64,000 bases of DNA from Sphingomonadales bacterium (GTDB taxonomy: Bacteria > Pseudomonadota > Alphaproteobacteria > Sphingomonadales > Sphingomonadaceae). The notes under the pieces are model-generated. The model was given only the letters and a program-made list of their open reading frames with translations. It ran no database searches and was not told the origin of the DNA. Of this stretch, positions 15,995 to 23,858 are shown piece after piece. Position 1 is the stretch's first letter. The number at the start of each line of letters is the position of its first letter. The position numbers and the translations under genes were made by a program. The DNA lies in contig SBGG01000040.1 of assembly GCA_006226685.1 (NCBI GenBank), positions 1 through 64,000 on the forward strand, read 5' to 3'.

Positions 15995-17013
15995 GCATTT
16001 GCTTTCCTTTGCCCGCCCGATCACGCCCTCTTCATCATTGGGGCTGTGCGCTCCTGCTCCTGCTGGCGTCGCTGATGATGTCCAACCCGGCACGGGCGGA
16101 CTGCACCGCCACTTCGAGTAGCACCGACTTGGGCACCGTGAGTTCCTTCGCGGTCGCCTCGACACCCCAGAGCACGACTGCGGCGACCGGGTTTACCTGC
16201 GACAATAACGGCGCCCTCACCCTCATCACCCCCAATACGGTATCGGTCACGATACAGAGCGCCACAGGCAGCAACGGCACCCAGCCCCGGCTGCATAGCG
16301 CAACGACCGGAGATTATATTCCCTATATCATCTGCAAGGATCCGGGGTGCACCCAGCCCTATGCGATCGGCAGCCAGATCACATGGACCAGCACCACCCT
16401 GCTCGGCCTGCTCGGTCTTTTTACAGGCCCCGGCGGAACGCTGCCCCTTTACATCAGCACCATTCCGGGCACGCAGGTGGCCGCAGGAACCTATGGCAGT
16501 ACGATCACCCTGTACTGGCAATGGGACGTCTGCATGTTGGGTGCCCTCGGACTTTGCGTCGCCTATGATTCGGGAACCATGACCACGACGCTGGACGTTA
16601 CGATGATCGTCAGCAAGGACTGTGCGATTACCGCCCCTTCGGTCGATTTCGGCAGCGCCGCCTTTCTGGCGAGCTTCGACCCTGTAACGCAATCGATCAG
16701 CATCACCTGTTCCAAGGATGCAAGCTATTCGGTCGGCATCGACAATGGCCAGCAGGCATCGGGGGGCGTCCGGCGCCTGAGCAACGGATCGAATTTTATC
16801 GCCTATGACATCTACTACCCCGCCTCTTCCGGCACGCGCTGGGGAAATGCAGCGGGCGAGCGCCGCGATAGCAGCGAAGCCACCAGCAATGCCGGACTTT
16901 ACACCGGCACCAGCGCACAGGGCTTTACCTATCGGGCGGAAATTCTCTCCGGCCAGACCACACCGCCAGCCGGCACCTATACCGACACGCTGATGATCGA
17001 CGTTCAGTTCTGA
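15991..17013 (+). CDS. Two-domain spore coat U protein, probable fibre tip adhesin
   Basis: About 340 residues with a signal peptide ending near NPARA, then two SCPU domains in tandem. The first runs from ADCTATSSSTDLGTVSSF to the STITLYWQWDVC / TTTLDVTMIVS strands. The second begins at KDCAITAPSVDFGSA and ends in GTYTDTLMIDVQF. Two-domain SCPU subunits in archaic chaperone-usher operons are usually the terminal tip adhesin encoded after the usher, as here. The start at 15991 overlaps the usher stop as ATGA; an ATG at 15985 and a longer frame to 15922 are alternatives. Confidence 0.82.
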   Translation: MSICFPLPARSRPLHHWGCALLLLLASLMMSNPARADCTATSSSTDLGTVSSFAVASTPQSTTAATGFTCDNNGALTLITPNTVSVTIQSATGSNGTQPRLHSATTGDYIPYIICKDPGCTQPYAIGSQITWTSTTLLGLLGLFTGPGGTLPLYISTIPGTQVAAGTYGSTITLYWQWDVCMLGALGLCVAYDSGTMTTTLDVTMIVSKDCAITAPSVDFGSAAFLASFDPVTQSISITCSKDASYSVGIDNGQQASGGVRRLSNGSNFIAYDIYYPASSGTRWGNAAGERRDSSEATSNAGLYTGTSAQGFTYRAEILSGQTTPPAGTYTDTLMIDVQF

Positions 17014-17096
17014 CGATAATCATGGAACAGGCTCCGGCGAGGCTGTCACAAAATTGAAGTGGAGCTCGTCCACACGGGGGCATCTTCCTTCCGGAG

Positions 17097-18395
17097 ATGC
17101 ATTCCTTGGGCACAGCTTCCTCTTTCGGGCGCGATCGGACATTCTCGATGATGGCGGGCGCTCTCGCCGCGTTCGGCGCCTATTTTGCCATGTATGCGTT
17201 CCGCAAACCTTTTGCGGCGGCTACCTTTGCCGACAATACAGGCTGGGCATTCGCAATCGATTACAAGACCGCGCTGCTGATCGCGCAGGTAATCGGCTAT
17301 GCGTTGTCGAAATTCATCGGCATCAAGGTGATTGCCGAATTCGGACGCACCGGGCGTGCCCTCGCCATTCTCACGCTGATCGGTATTTCCTGGATCGCGC
17401 TGTTGTTGTTCGCCCTGATTCCTGCGCCGTGGAATATTGCCTGCCTGTTCCTGAACGGCCTGCCGCTCGGCATGATCTGGGGCTTCGTCTTCAGCTATAT
17501 CGAGGGCCGCCGCGCTTCCGAAGCCATGGGCGCGATATTATGCGCCAGCTTCATTCTCTCCTCCGGCGTGGTGAAATCGGTGGCGGTTCTGGTTATGGGC
17601 TGGGGCGTAAGCGAATATTGGATGCCTGCCGTCACCGGTCTGCTCTTCGCACCGTTATTGCTCGTGTCGCTGTGGATGCTCGAAAAGCTGCCGCCCCCAG
17701 ATGAACGCGACGAAGCGGAACGCACCGCCCGTGTACCGATGCTGAAGAAGGATCGGGCCGCATTTCTGCGCACCCATGGGATAGCCATGGCATTGCTGGT
17801 GTCGGGCTATGTGTTGCTGACCGCGATCCGCGATTTCCGCGATAATTTCGCCGCCGAGCTATGGACGGCGATGGGCTATGGCGGCGTAGCCTCGGTCTTT
17901 TCGGCAAGCGAACTGCCGGTCGCGATCTTTGCGCTGGGCGCGCTCGGAATGCTGATGCTGATCCGCGACAATATGCGCGCCTTGCTGGCGATACATGGAA
18001 TCATTTTTGTCGGCGCGCTCCTGCTCGGCCTTTCGACGCTGGCCTTCCAGATGGGGCTGATTTCACCGTTGCCCTATATGATCCTGACCGGGGCGGGGCT
18101 TTATTTCGCCTATACGCCGTTCAACGCGATGCTGTTCGACCGGATGATCGCCGCGATCGGCCATGCGGGCAATGCCGGCTTCCTCATCTATATCGCGGAC
18201 AGTTCCGGCTATGCGGGCAGCGTCGCGCTACTGCTCTACCGCAGCCTCGCCGCTCCCTCGATGGACTGGCTCAGCTTCTATATCGACTGCGCCTATGCGA
18301 CATCGGTTCTGCTTGCGATATTGACCGCGCTTTCGGCGATCTGGTTCCTGCTTCATGTCGGGCGGCATCATATTCGCCGGACCGTTCCCGCCTGA
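17097..18395 (+). CDS. DUF5690 family MFS-like membrane transporter
   Basis: A 432-residue polytopic membrane protein with about 12 hydrophobic helices, starting MMAGALAAFGAYFAMYAFRKPF near residue 18 and including IWGFVFSYIEGRR in the loop region. This matches the DUF5690 group of major-facilitator-like proteins. The start at 17097 has GGAG almost abutting it, so a start at the internal MMAG pair (about 17148) is possible. A CTGTCAC half-site resembling one half of a Pho box lies at 17043-17049, but the second half is poor. The following FAD oxidase is co-directional, suggesting import and oxidation of a shared small amine or phosphonate substrate (inference). Confidence 0.75.
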   Translation: MHSLGTASSFGRDRTFSMMAGALAAFGAYFAMYAFRKPFAAATFADNTGWAFAIDYKTALLIAQVIGYALSKFIGIKVIAEFGRTGRALAILTLIGISWIALLLFALIPAPWNIACLFLNGLPLGMIWGFVFSYIEGRRASEAMGAILCASFILSSGVVKSVAVLVMGWGVSEYWMPAVTGLLFAPLLLVSLWMLEKLPPPDERDEAERTARVPMLKKDRAAFLRTHGIAMALLVSGYVLLTAIRDFRDNFAAELWTAMGYGGVASVFSASELPVAIFALGALGMLMLIRDNMRALLAIHGIIFVGALLLGLSTLAFQMGLISPLPYMILTGAGLYFAYTPFNAMLFDRMIAAIGHAGNAGFLIYIADSSGYAGSVALLLYRSLAAPSMDWLSFYIDCAYATSVLLAILTALSAIWFLLHVGRHHIRRTVPA

Positions 18396-18443
18396 TCGTT
18401 CCCCGACCCGCTTTCTTCCACTATCATGGCCCCGGTTCTCCCC

Positions 18444-19571
18444 ATGTCCGATTTTCCCGAATTCGATCTGATCGTCATCGGCGCCGGTATTGTCGGCCTT
18501 GCCCATGCCCTCGCGGCGTCCCGGCGCGGCAGGCATGTACTGGTGATCGATCGCGATGCGCAGGCCAACGGCGCCTCCATCCGCAATTTCGGGTTCGTCA
18601 CCGTTACCGGTCAGGAACGTGGTGCGGTCTGGACGCTCGCGCGGAACAGCGCCGCGATCTGGCGCGATGTCGCCCCGCGTGCGGGCATAGCGATCGAGCA
18701 GGAGGGCCTGTTCCTCGTCGCAAGGCGTCCCGAGGCGGCAGCGGTGATCGAAGCCTTCTCTCGCACCGAAATGGGCGCGGACTGCCATATCCTCACCGGA
18801 GCGCAAGCGAAGGAACATTGCCCGACGCTACAGGGCGAGGTCGCGGGCGCAATGCTCAGCCATTCCGACCTGCGGGTCGAATCGCGCACGGCCATTCCGC
18901 TGCTCGCCCGTTGGCTGGCGCGCGAGCATAATGTTGCCTTCCGGCGCGGTATTGCCGTGCAGGCGGTCGAAACCGGCACGGTTCATCTTTCCGATGGCTC
19001 AACCGCCCGCGCCCGCGACATCATCGCCTGCCCCGGCGACGACTGGGCAAGCCTGTTCCCCGAAGACTATGCCGCTGCCGGCATCACCCGTTGCCAGCTT
19101 CAGATGTTGCGCCTCGCCAATCCCGGCTGGCAATTGCCCGCTCCGGTGATGAGTGACCTCAGCATGATCCGCTATCTCGGCTATGCCGCGCTTCCCGAAG
19201 CAGAGCCGTTGCGCAAACGCCTCGAAGCCGAAGCCGCCGAGGCGCTGGCCCATGGCATTCACCTGATTGCGGTACAAAGTGCCGACGGTTCGCTGGTGGT
19301 GGGCGACAGCCATATTTATGCGCAAACTCCACATCCCTTTGCTTCCGCTTCGATCGATCAGGCCATGCTGGCCCAGTTCGTTCAGCTTTTCGGCGCCGCG
19401 CCGCCGGTGATCGAACGCTGGACCGGCACCTATGCCAGCGGCCCGCAGCACAGCATCGTCCGCACGCCAATGCCGGGGGTCCGGCTGGTCGTCGTCACCA
19501 GCGGCACCGGCGCCTCGACCGGATTCGGCCTCGCCGAGCAGGTGATTACCAATCTATATGGAGAAGGGTGA
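18444..19571 (+). CDS. TIGR03364-type FAD-dependent oxidoreductase (DAO family)
   Basis: About 375 residues of the D-amino-acid oxidase/glycine oxidase-like superfamily. An N-terminal dinucleotide motif VIGAGIVGLAHALAA and the ASIRNFGFVTVTGQERGAVW segment characterise the TIGR03364 subgroup, and the C-terminus has VVTSGTGASTGFGLAEQVI, the second FAD-contacting motif. Members oxidise amines, and the TIGR03364 group is associated from memory with organophosphonate clusters. No phosphonatase gene is visible nearby. It begins about 48 bp after the transporter; MSDFPEFD is taken as start over an upstream ATG at 18426 because it places the motif at the usual distance from the N-terminus. Confidence 0.78.
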   Translation: MSDFPEFDLIVIGAGIVGLAHALAASRRGRHVLVIDRDAQANGASIRNFGFVTVTGQERGAVWTLARNSAAIWRDVAPRAGIAIEQEGLFLVARRPEAAAVIEAFSRTEMGADCHILTGAQAKEHCPTLQGEVAGAMLSHSDLRVESRTAIPLLARWLAREHNVAFRRGIAVQAVETGTVHLSDGSTARARDIIACPGDDWASLFPEDYAAAGITRCQLQMLRLANPGWQLPAPVMSDLSMIRYLGYAALPEAEPLRKRLEAEAAEALAHGIHLIAVQSADGSLVVGDSHIYAQTPHPFASASIDQAMLAQFVQLFGAAPPVIERWTGTYASGPQHSIVRTPMPGVRLVVVTSGTGASTGFGLAEQVITNLYGEG

Positions 19572-19695
19572 AAGCCACCCTGCCCGATCGCGGACCGATC
19601 ACAATGCGATCCAGCAATTCGCACCCGACCCGAAGATGATGCCGGCCGCCCATGAACGCTTCACTGCCTTGCGATCAGCGTCCGCCTTTTTCATG

Positions 19696-19735
19696 AAAAA
19701 GGCGTGGGAGCCGCCGACGAAACCGGCCCCCACGC
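19696..19735 (-). terminator. Intrinsic terminator of the adh-ald operon
   Basis: On the minus strand, after the alcohol dehydrogenase stop, a stem GCGTGGG...CCCACGC (19702-19735) with inner GCC/GGC pairing is followed by CTTTTT. The T-run itself belongs to a second perfect hairpin CGCCTTTTT-CATG-AAAAAGGCG (19683-19704), so the two structures overlap. Confidence 0.7.
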
Positions 19736-19765
19736 ATGGTCATGCTCGCGCATTTCGATATTATA

Positions 19766-20797
19766 TCAACCGGCCATATCCAGAACGATGCGGCCTTCAA
19801 TCTGGCCCTTGTGCATCCGGTCGAACACCGTGTTGATGTCCTCCAGCTTTGCCGTCTCGACCGTTGCCTTCACCTTGCCGTCGGCCGCGAAATCGAGCGA
19901 TTCCTGAAGGTCGAGCCTCGTGCCGACAATCGATCCGCGCACCGTGATGCCATTGAGCACCATGCCGAAGATGTTGAGCGGAAAATCACCGGGCGGCAGA
20001 CCGTTGAGCGCTACCGTTCCCCCGCGCGCGACAACGCCGATCGCCTGTTCGAATGCCTTCTCACTGACCGCCGTCACCAAGACGCCGTTCACGCCGCCGC
20101 CCGTCGCCTTTTTAATGACCGTCGCCGGGTCTTCCTGACGGGCATTGACGGTGATCTTCGCGCCGAGACGGCGGGCAAGGTCCAGCTTCGCATCGTCAAT
20201 GTCGATCGCCGCGACGTTAAGGCCCATTGCTACCGCATATTGCACCGCCATATGGCCAAGACCGCCAATACCGGAAATCGCGACATAATCGCCCGGCTTG
20301 GTGTCGGTCATCTTCAGCCCCTTATAGACGGTGACGCCCGCACACAGCACCGGCGCAATCTCGGTGAAGCTGATGGCATCGGGGAGATGACCGATATAAT
20401 TGGGGTCGGCGATCACATAATCGGCAAAGCCGCCATTGACCGAATAGCCGGTATTGAGCTGGCTTTCGCACAATGTTTCCCAGCCGCCGAGGCAATGCAC
20501 GCAATGACCGCAGGCGGTATAGAGCCAGGGTACGCCGACCCGGTCGCCTTCCTTGACATGGGTGACACCGGCACCGACCTGGCTGACATAACCGACGCCT
20601 TCATGGCCGGGGATGAAGGGCGGATTGGGCTTGACCGGCCAGTCGCCTTCGGCAGCGTGAAGATCGGTATGACACACGCCGGAGGCCTGAATGGCGACCT
20701 GTATCTGGCCGGGGCCGACTTCGGGTACGGGTACTTCATCGATGGTCAGCGGCTTGCCGAATTCGCGAACGACGGCGGCTTTCATGGTTTTGGCCAT
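19766..20797 (-). CDS. adhP: Zinc-dependent alcohol dehydrogenase (AdhP type)
   Basis: A 343-residue medium-chain dehydrogenase. The catalytic-zinc region [17 protein letters not shown] (about 34-50) is followed by GHEGVG. The four-cysteine structural zinc site lies in [15 protein letters not shown], and the NAD-binding motif is [15 protein letters not shown] (about 170-184). It oxidises ethanol or similar primary alcohols to aldehydes with NAD. It lies downstream of an aldehyde dehydrogenase on the same strand with about 80 bp between, giving a two-step alcohol to acid route. An AcoR-like regulator gene precedes the pair. Confidence 0.9.
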   Translation of the reverse strand: MAKTMKAAVVREFGKPLTIDEVPVPEVGPGQIQVAIQASGVCHTDLHAAEGDWPVKPNPPFIPGHEGVGYVSQVGAGVTHVKEGDRVGVPWLYTACGHCVHCLGGWETLCESQLNTGYSVNGGFADYVIADPNYIGHLPDAISFTEIAPVLCAGVTVYKGLKMTDTKPGDYVAISGIGGLGHMAVQYAVAMGLNVAAIDIDDAKLDLARRLGAKITVNARQEDPATVIKKATGGGVNGVLVTAVSEKAFEQAIGVVARGGTVALNGLPPGDFPLNIFGMVLNGITVRGSIVGTRLDLQESLDFAADGKVKATVETAKLEDINTVFDRMHKGQIEGRIVLDMAG

Positions 20798-20875
20798 GGG
20801 ACTTCTCCTGAAACCAGTAGGAAGGGGAATTCAGGGCGGGGCACAATGTAGGAGAGGCGCGCCCCGCCCCGGCAG

Positions 20876-22396
20876 TCAGAAGAAGCCGAGCTTCTTCGGG
20901 CTGTAGCTGACCAGCATATTCTTGGTCTGCTGATAATGGTCGAGCATCATCTTGTGCGTTTCGCGCCCGATGCCGGACTGCTTATAGCCGCCAAAGGCCG
21001 CATGGGCGGGATAGGCATGATAGCAGTTGGTCCAGACGCGGCCCGCCTTGATCGCGCGGCCGAAACGATAGCAGATGTTCGCCTCTCGGCTCCACACGCC
21101 CGCACCAAGGCCGTAAAGCGTATCATTGGCGATATGCAGCGCCTCATCCTCGTCCTTGAAGGTGGTGACGGAAAGGACCGGGCCGAAAATCTCCTCCTGG
21201 AAGATCCGCATCTTGTTGTGACCGCGGAACACGGTCGGCTGCACATAGAAACCGCCGGACAGTTCCCCGCCCAGATCGGCCGCCGCACCGCCGATCAGCA
21301 ATTCGGCCCCTTCCTGCTTGCCGATATCGACATAGGAAAGAATTTTCGATTGCTGCTCGGCCGAAGCCTGCGCTCCAATCATCGTTGCCGGATCGAGCGG
21401 GCTGCCCTGCTTGATCGCGGCAACGCGGGCCAGCGCCCGTTCCATGAAGCGGTCATAAATGGATTCATGGACCAGTGCGCGGCTCGGGCAGGTGCAGACC
21501 TCACCCTGATTGAGCGCGAACATGACGAAACCCTCAATCGCCTTGTCGAAATAATCATCATCCTCGCGGGCGACATCTTTGAAGAAGATATTCGGTGATT
21601 TCCCACCCAGTTCCAGCGTCACCGGGATCAGATTCTCGCTGGCATATTGCATGATGAGGCGGCCGGTCGAAGTTTCGCCGGTGAACGCGATCTTGGCGAT
21701 ACGCGGGCTGGAGGCCAGCGGCTTGCCTGCCTCAAGGCCGAAACCGTTGACGATGTTGAGTACGCCGGGCGGCAACAGATCGCCGATCACTTCGGCCCAC
21801 ACCATGATGGATGCGGGCGTTTGTTCGGCCGGCTTCATCACCACGCAATTGCCCGCGGCGAGTGCCGGGGCGAGCTTCCACGCCGCCATCAGCAGCGGAA
21901 AATTCCATGGGATGATCTGGCCGACCACACCCAGCGGTTCGTGGAAATGATAGGCGACGGTGTCGGCATCAATTTCCGCCACAGACCCTTCCTGCGCACG
22001 AATACAGGAGGCAAAATAGCGGAAATGATCGATGGCAAGCGGCACATCCGCCGCCATGGTCTCACGGATCGGCTTCCCATTGTCCCAGGTTTCCGCGATG
22101 GCAAGCCTTTCGAGATTATCCTCCATCCGGTCGGCGATGCGGTTGAGAATGCGGGCGCGCTCCGCCGGGGCCATATGCCCCCACCCATCCTTCGCGGCAT
22201 GGGCAGCATCCAGCGCCAGTTCGACATCATTCGCGTCTGACCGAGCGATCTGCCCCACAGCCTTACCGGTCACCGGCGAAATATTGTCGAAATAGCGCCC
22301 AGCGACGGGAGCAACCCAGCGACCGCCGATGAAATTGTCATAGCGATCGGCAAAAGGCGCCTTCAGCGCGGTTTGCGGTTCCACAAGCATATCCAT
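20876..22396 (-). CDS. NAD-dependent aldehyde dehydrogenase (ExaC/AcoD-like)
   Basis: A 506-residue aldehyde dehydrogenase. [14 protein letters not shown] and FTGETSTGR flank the cofactor site, [11 protein letters not shown] carries the general-base glutamate, and the catalytic cysteine is in [14 protein letters not shown]. The CTCPSR form is typical of the acetaldehyde dehydrogenases ExaC and AcoD, which work with quinoprotein or zinc alcohol dehydrogenases. The gene starts about 110 bp downstream of a palindromic operator candidate and is followed by adhP. C-terminus [14 protein letters not shown] is typical of the group. Confidence 0.9.
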   Translation of the reverse strand: MDMLVEPQTALKAPFADRYDNFIGGRWVAPVAGRYFDNISPVTGKAVGQIARSDANDVELALDAAHAAKDGWGHMAPAERARILNRIADRMEDNLERLAIAETWDNGKPIRETMAADVPLAIDHFRYFASCIRAQEGSVAEIDADTVAYHFHEPLGVVGQIIPWNFPLLMAAWKLAPALAAGNCVVMKPAEQTPASIMVWAEVIGDLLPPGVLNIVNGFGLEAGKPLASSPRIAKIAFTGETSTGRLIMQYASENLIPVTLELGGKSPNIFFKDVAREDDDYFDKAIEGFVMFALNQGEVCTCPSRALVHESIYDRFMERALARVAAIKQGSPLDPATMIGAQASAEQQSKILSYVDIGKQEGAELLIGGAAADLGGELSGGFYVQPTVFRGHNKMRIFQEEIFGPVLSVTTFKDEDEALHIANDTLYGLGAGVWSREANICYRFGRAIKAGRVWTNCYHAYPAHAAFGGYKQSGIGRETHKMMLDHYQQTKNMLVSYSPKKLGFF

Positions 22397-22508
22397 GATC
22401 CGTAATCCTCTTCCTGCCGGATGCGGCCGGTGTTCCGGCTGCGACTGAAAAGAAGGCTGTCACGGACATGAGGAGACGGCAAGTTGGGGCAGACACGGAG
22501 CCCCCCCG

Positions 22509-22530
22509 CCTGTATCAGCAATGAGACAGG
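22509..22530. promoter_or_regulatory. Palindromic operator candidate upstream of the aldehyde dehydrogenase
   Basis: A 22-bp inverted repeat with arms CCTGT-n-TCA and TGA-n-ACAGG around GCAA. It resembles the TGTC/GACA type of enhancer site bound by AcoR/Fis-type regulators. It lies between the regulator gene and the start of the operon it would control, about 110 bp before the aldehyde dehydrogenase start. No convincing sigma-54 -24/-12 pair was found. Confidence 0.5.
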
Positions 22531-22570
22531 AGGGAGGCAAAATCGGCCACTTCGCCCCGTGGCGCGAAGA

Positions 22571-23527
22571 TCAGTGCCGGATGCCCGCGCGGCGCAGGCG
22601 GCGATAGAGCGTCGCCCGGCCGATGCCGAGTTGCCGCGCCGCTTCGCTGGCATTGCCGCCAGCCCGCGCCAGTGCCTGCCTCAGCACGGCCCGATCACTA
22701 TCCTGGAAGGACGGCGGAGCATCGGCACCCAACAGCTGATCGAGCAGTATCGTCTTGTCGAATGCCTTGCCTTCAAGCCCCAATTGCCGCCGGGCGGCCC
22801 GACTCGCACCAACCACCAGCCCGTCACGATCGACCGCGAGCAGTGCCGTACCCAAGGTCGCTTCTTCGGACAGAAACAGGATACGCTGGCCGTGGAAATG
22901 CTGACAGAAATAATCCCGCTCGATCTGATGGGCCGCGTCCCGGACAAGGGCGGCGACCATCTCCGCCGTTGCCGGACCATGATCGTCACGGCAACTCGAC
23001 ACATCGAGCGCGGCGATCAGGCGACCGTCATGGTCATGCACCGGCGCGTCCATGCAGCTGATCCCGATATTGCGGCTGGCAAAATGCTGGTCGCGATGAA
23101 TGACCAGCGGCCGGTCTTCGATCAGGCAGGTGCCGATACCATTGGTACCCTCTTCGGCCTCGCTCCAGCAACCACCCTCGGCCAGCCCGGCAGCGTTGAA
23201 ATTATCGGCGTCTCCGTCCCCTACCCGCCGGACGAGAATAACGCCGCGGGCATCACTCAATATGACGCCGCAACCGGATCGCCCCACCGACCGGAAGGTC
23301 CGGTCCAGTATCGGTTCGGCCACGGCCAGCAAGGCGGCATGTTCTTCGCGATGACGGGCGAGCTCAGCCGAATCGAGTCGGGATCGCCCCATGCCTGCAC
23401 TGGGGTCCAGACCATGGTGCAGAGCCGAACGGCACCAGGACGCCGCAACCGCAGACGCGCCTGCCCCGCTGCGCGATTGCACGACGTCCAGAACGGTATT
23501 GATATGGCTGGCAGCCTCTCGACTCAT
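22571..23527 (-). CDS. AcoR-like GAF/Fis-HTH transcriptional regulator without AAA+ domain
   Basis: A 318-residue regulator. A GAF-like sensor region (about 65-215) contains EEGTNGIGTCLIEDRPLVIHRDQHF, the hallmark segment of acetoin-type AcoR regulators, and a PAS-like stretch follows (about 225-270). The C-terminus is a Fis-type helix-turn-helix (DRAVLRQALARAGGNASEAA to RATLYRRLRRAGI). The central sigma-54-activating AAA+ ATPase of AcoR is absent, so it should act with a normal sigma factor. It sits just upstream of and co-directional with the aldehyde/alcohol dehydrogenase genes and is likely their activator in response to alcohol or acetoin-like inducers (inference). Confidence 0.8.
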   Translation of the reverse strand: MSREAASHINTVLDVVQSRSGAGASAVAASWCRSALHHGLDPSAGMGRSRLDSAELARHREEHAALLAVAEPILDRTFRSVGRSGCGVILSDARGVILVRRVGDGDADNFNAAGLAEGGCWSEAEEGTNGIGTCLIEDRPLVIHRDQHFASRNIGISCMDAPVHDHDGRLIAALDVSSCRDDHGPATAEMVAALVRDAAHQIERDYFCQHFHGQRILFLSEEATLGTALLAVDRDGLVVGASRAARRQLGLEGKAFDKTILLDQLLGADAPPSFQDSDRAVLRQALARAGGNASEAARQLGIGRATLYRRLRRAGIRH

Positions 23528-23645
23528 CCTACCTCCTGGAAAGAGGATCAGGTGAAATCAGTGCCATGTCAAATCCACGCCCAGATCGGAGCGCCTCGGC
23601 CTCGAATCCTTCGCTAAGCTGATCGGGCAGCGGGCATGGCCGGAA

Positions 23646-23672
23646 ACGAAAACGGCGCCCCTGAGGGCGCCG
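23646..23672 (-). terminator. Intrinsic terminator of tRNA-Arg
   Basis: A perfect stem CGGCGCCC-(4 nt)-GGGCGCCG occupies 23653-23672 and is followed on the minus strand by TTTTCG, 24 bp after the tRNA 3' end. Confidence 0.8.
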
Positions 23673-23695
23673 CTGTCTTTCCCGATTTTTGAAAA

Positions 23696-23772
23696 TGGCG
23701 CGCCCGGAACGATTCGAACGTCCGACCCTCAGATTCGTAGTCTGATGCTCTATCCAGCTGAGCTACGGGCGC
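23696..23772 (-). tRNA. tRNA-Arg (anticodon ACG)
   Basis: The minus strand gives a complete 77-nt cloverleaf including an encoded CCA. The acceptor stem pairs GCGCCCG with CGGGCGC followed by discriminator G. The D-arm is GCTC...GAGC, the anticodon arm is TCAGA-CTACGAA-TCTGA with anticodon ACG, and the T-arm holds TTCGAAT. ACG is read as ICG after deamination by TadA and decodes CGT/CGC/CGA. It is followed by an intrinsic terminator. Confidence 0.97.
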
Positions 23773-23822
23773 TTGACCATTTTCAGACGGGGCCAAGTGC
23801 CCCGTGGGAGTTGCGCAGATAG

Positions 23823-23855
23823 AGGGGGCCGCCCGATCTGGCAACCCCCTTTTTT
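23823..23855 (+). terminator. Hairpin with T-tract between tRNA-Arg and ppdK (orientation odd)
   Basis: AGGGGG (23823-23828) pairs with CCCCCT (23845-23850), with inner GCC/GGC pairing, and is followed on the plus strand by six T. No plus-strand gene lies upstream for several kilobases, whereas ppdK ends just beside it on the minus strand with the T-tract on the wrong side. It may block antisense transcription into ppdK, or be a weak minus-strand terminator. Confidence 0.4.
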
Positions 23856-23858
23856 GAT

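Noticed and set aside
22397..22508. Sigma-54 promoter before the aldehyde dehydrogenase
   Set aside because: No GG/GC pair with correct 10-bp spacing, and the regulator lacks the ATPase domain needed.
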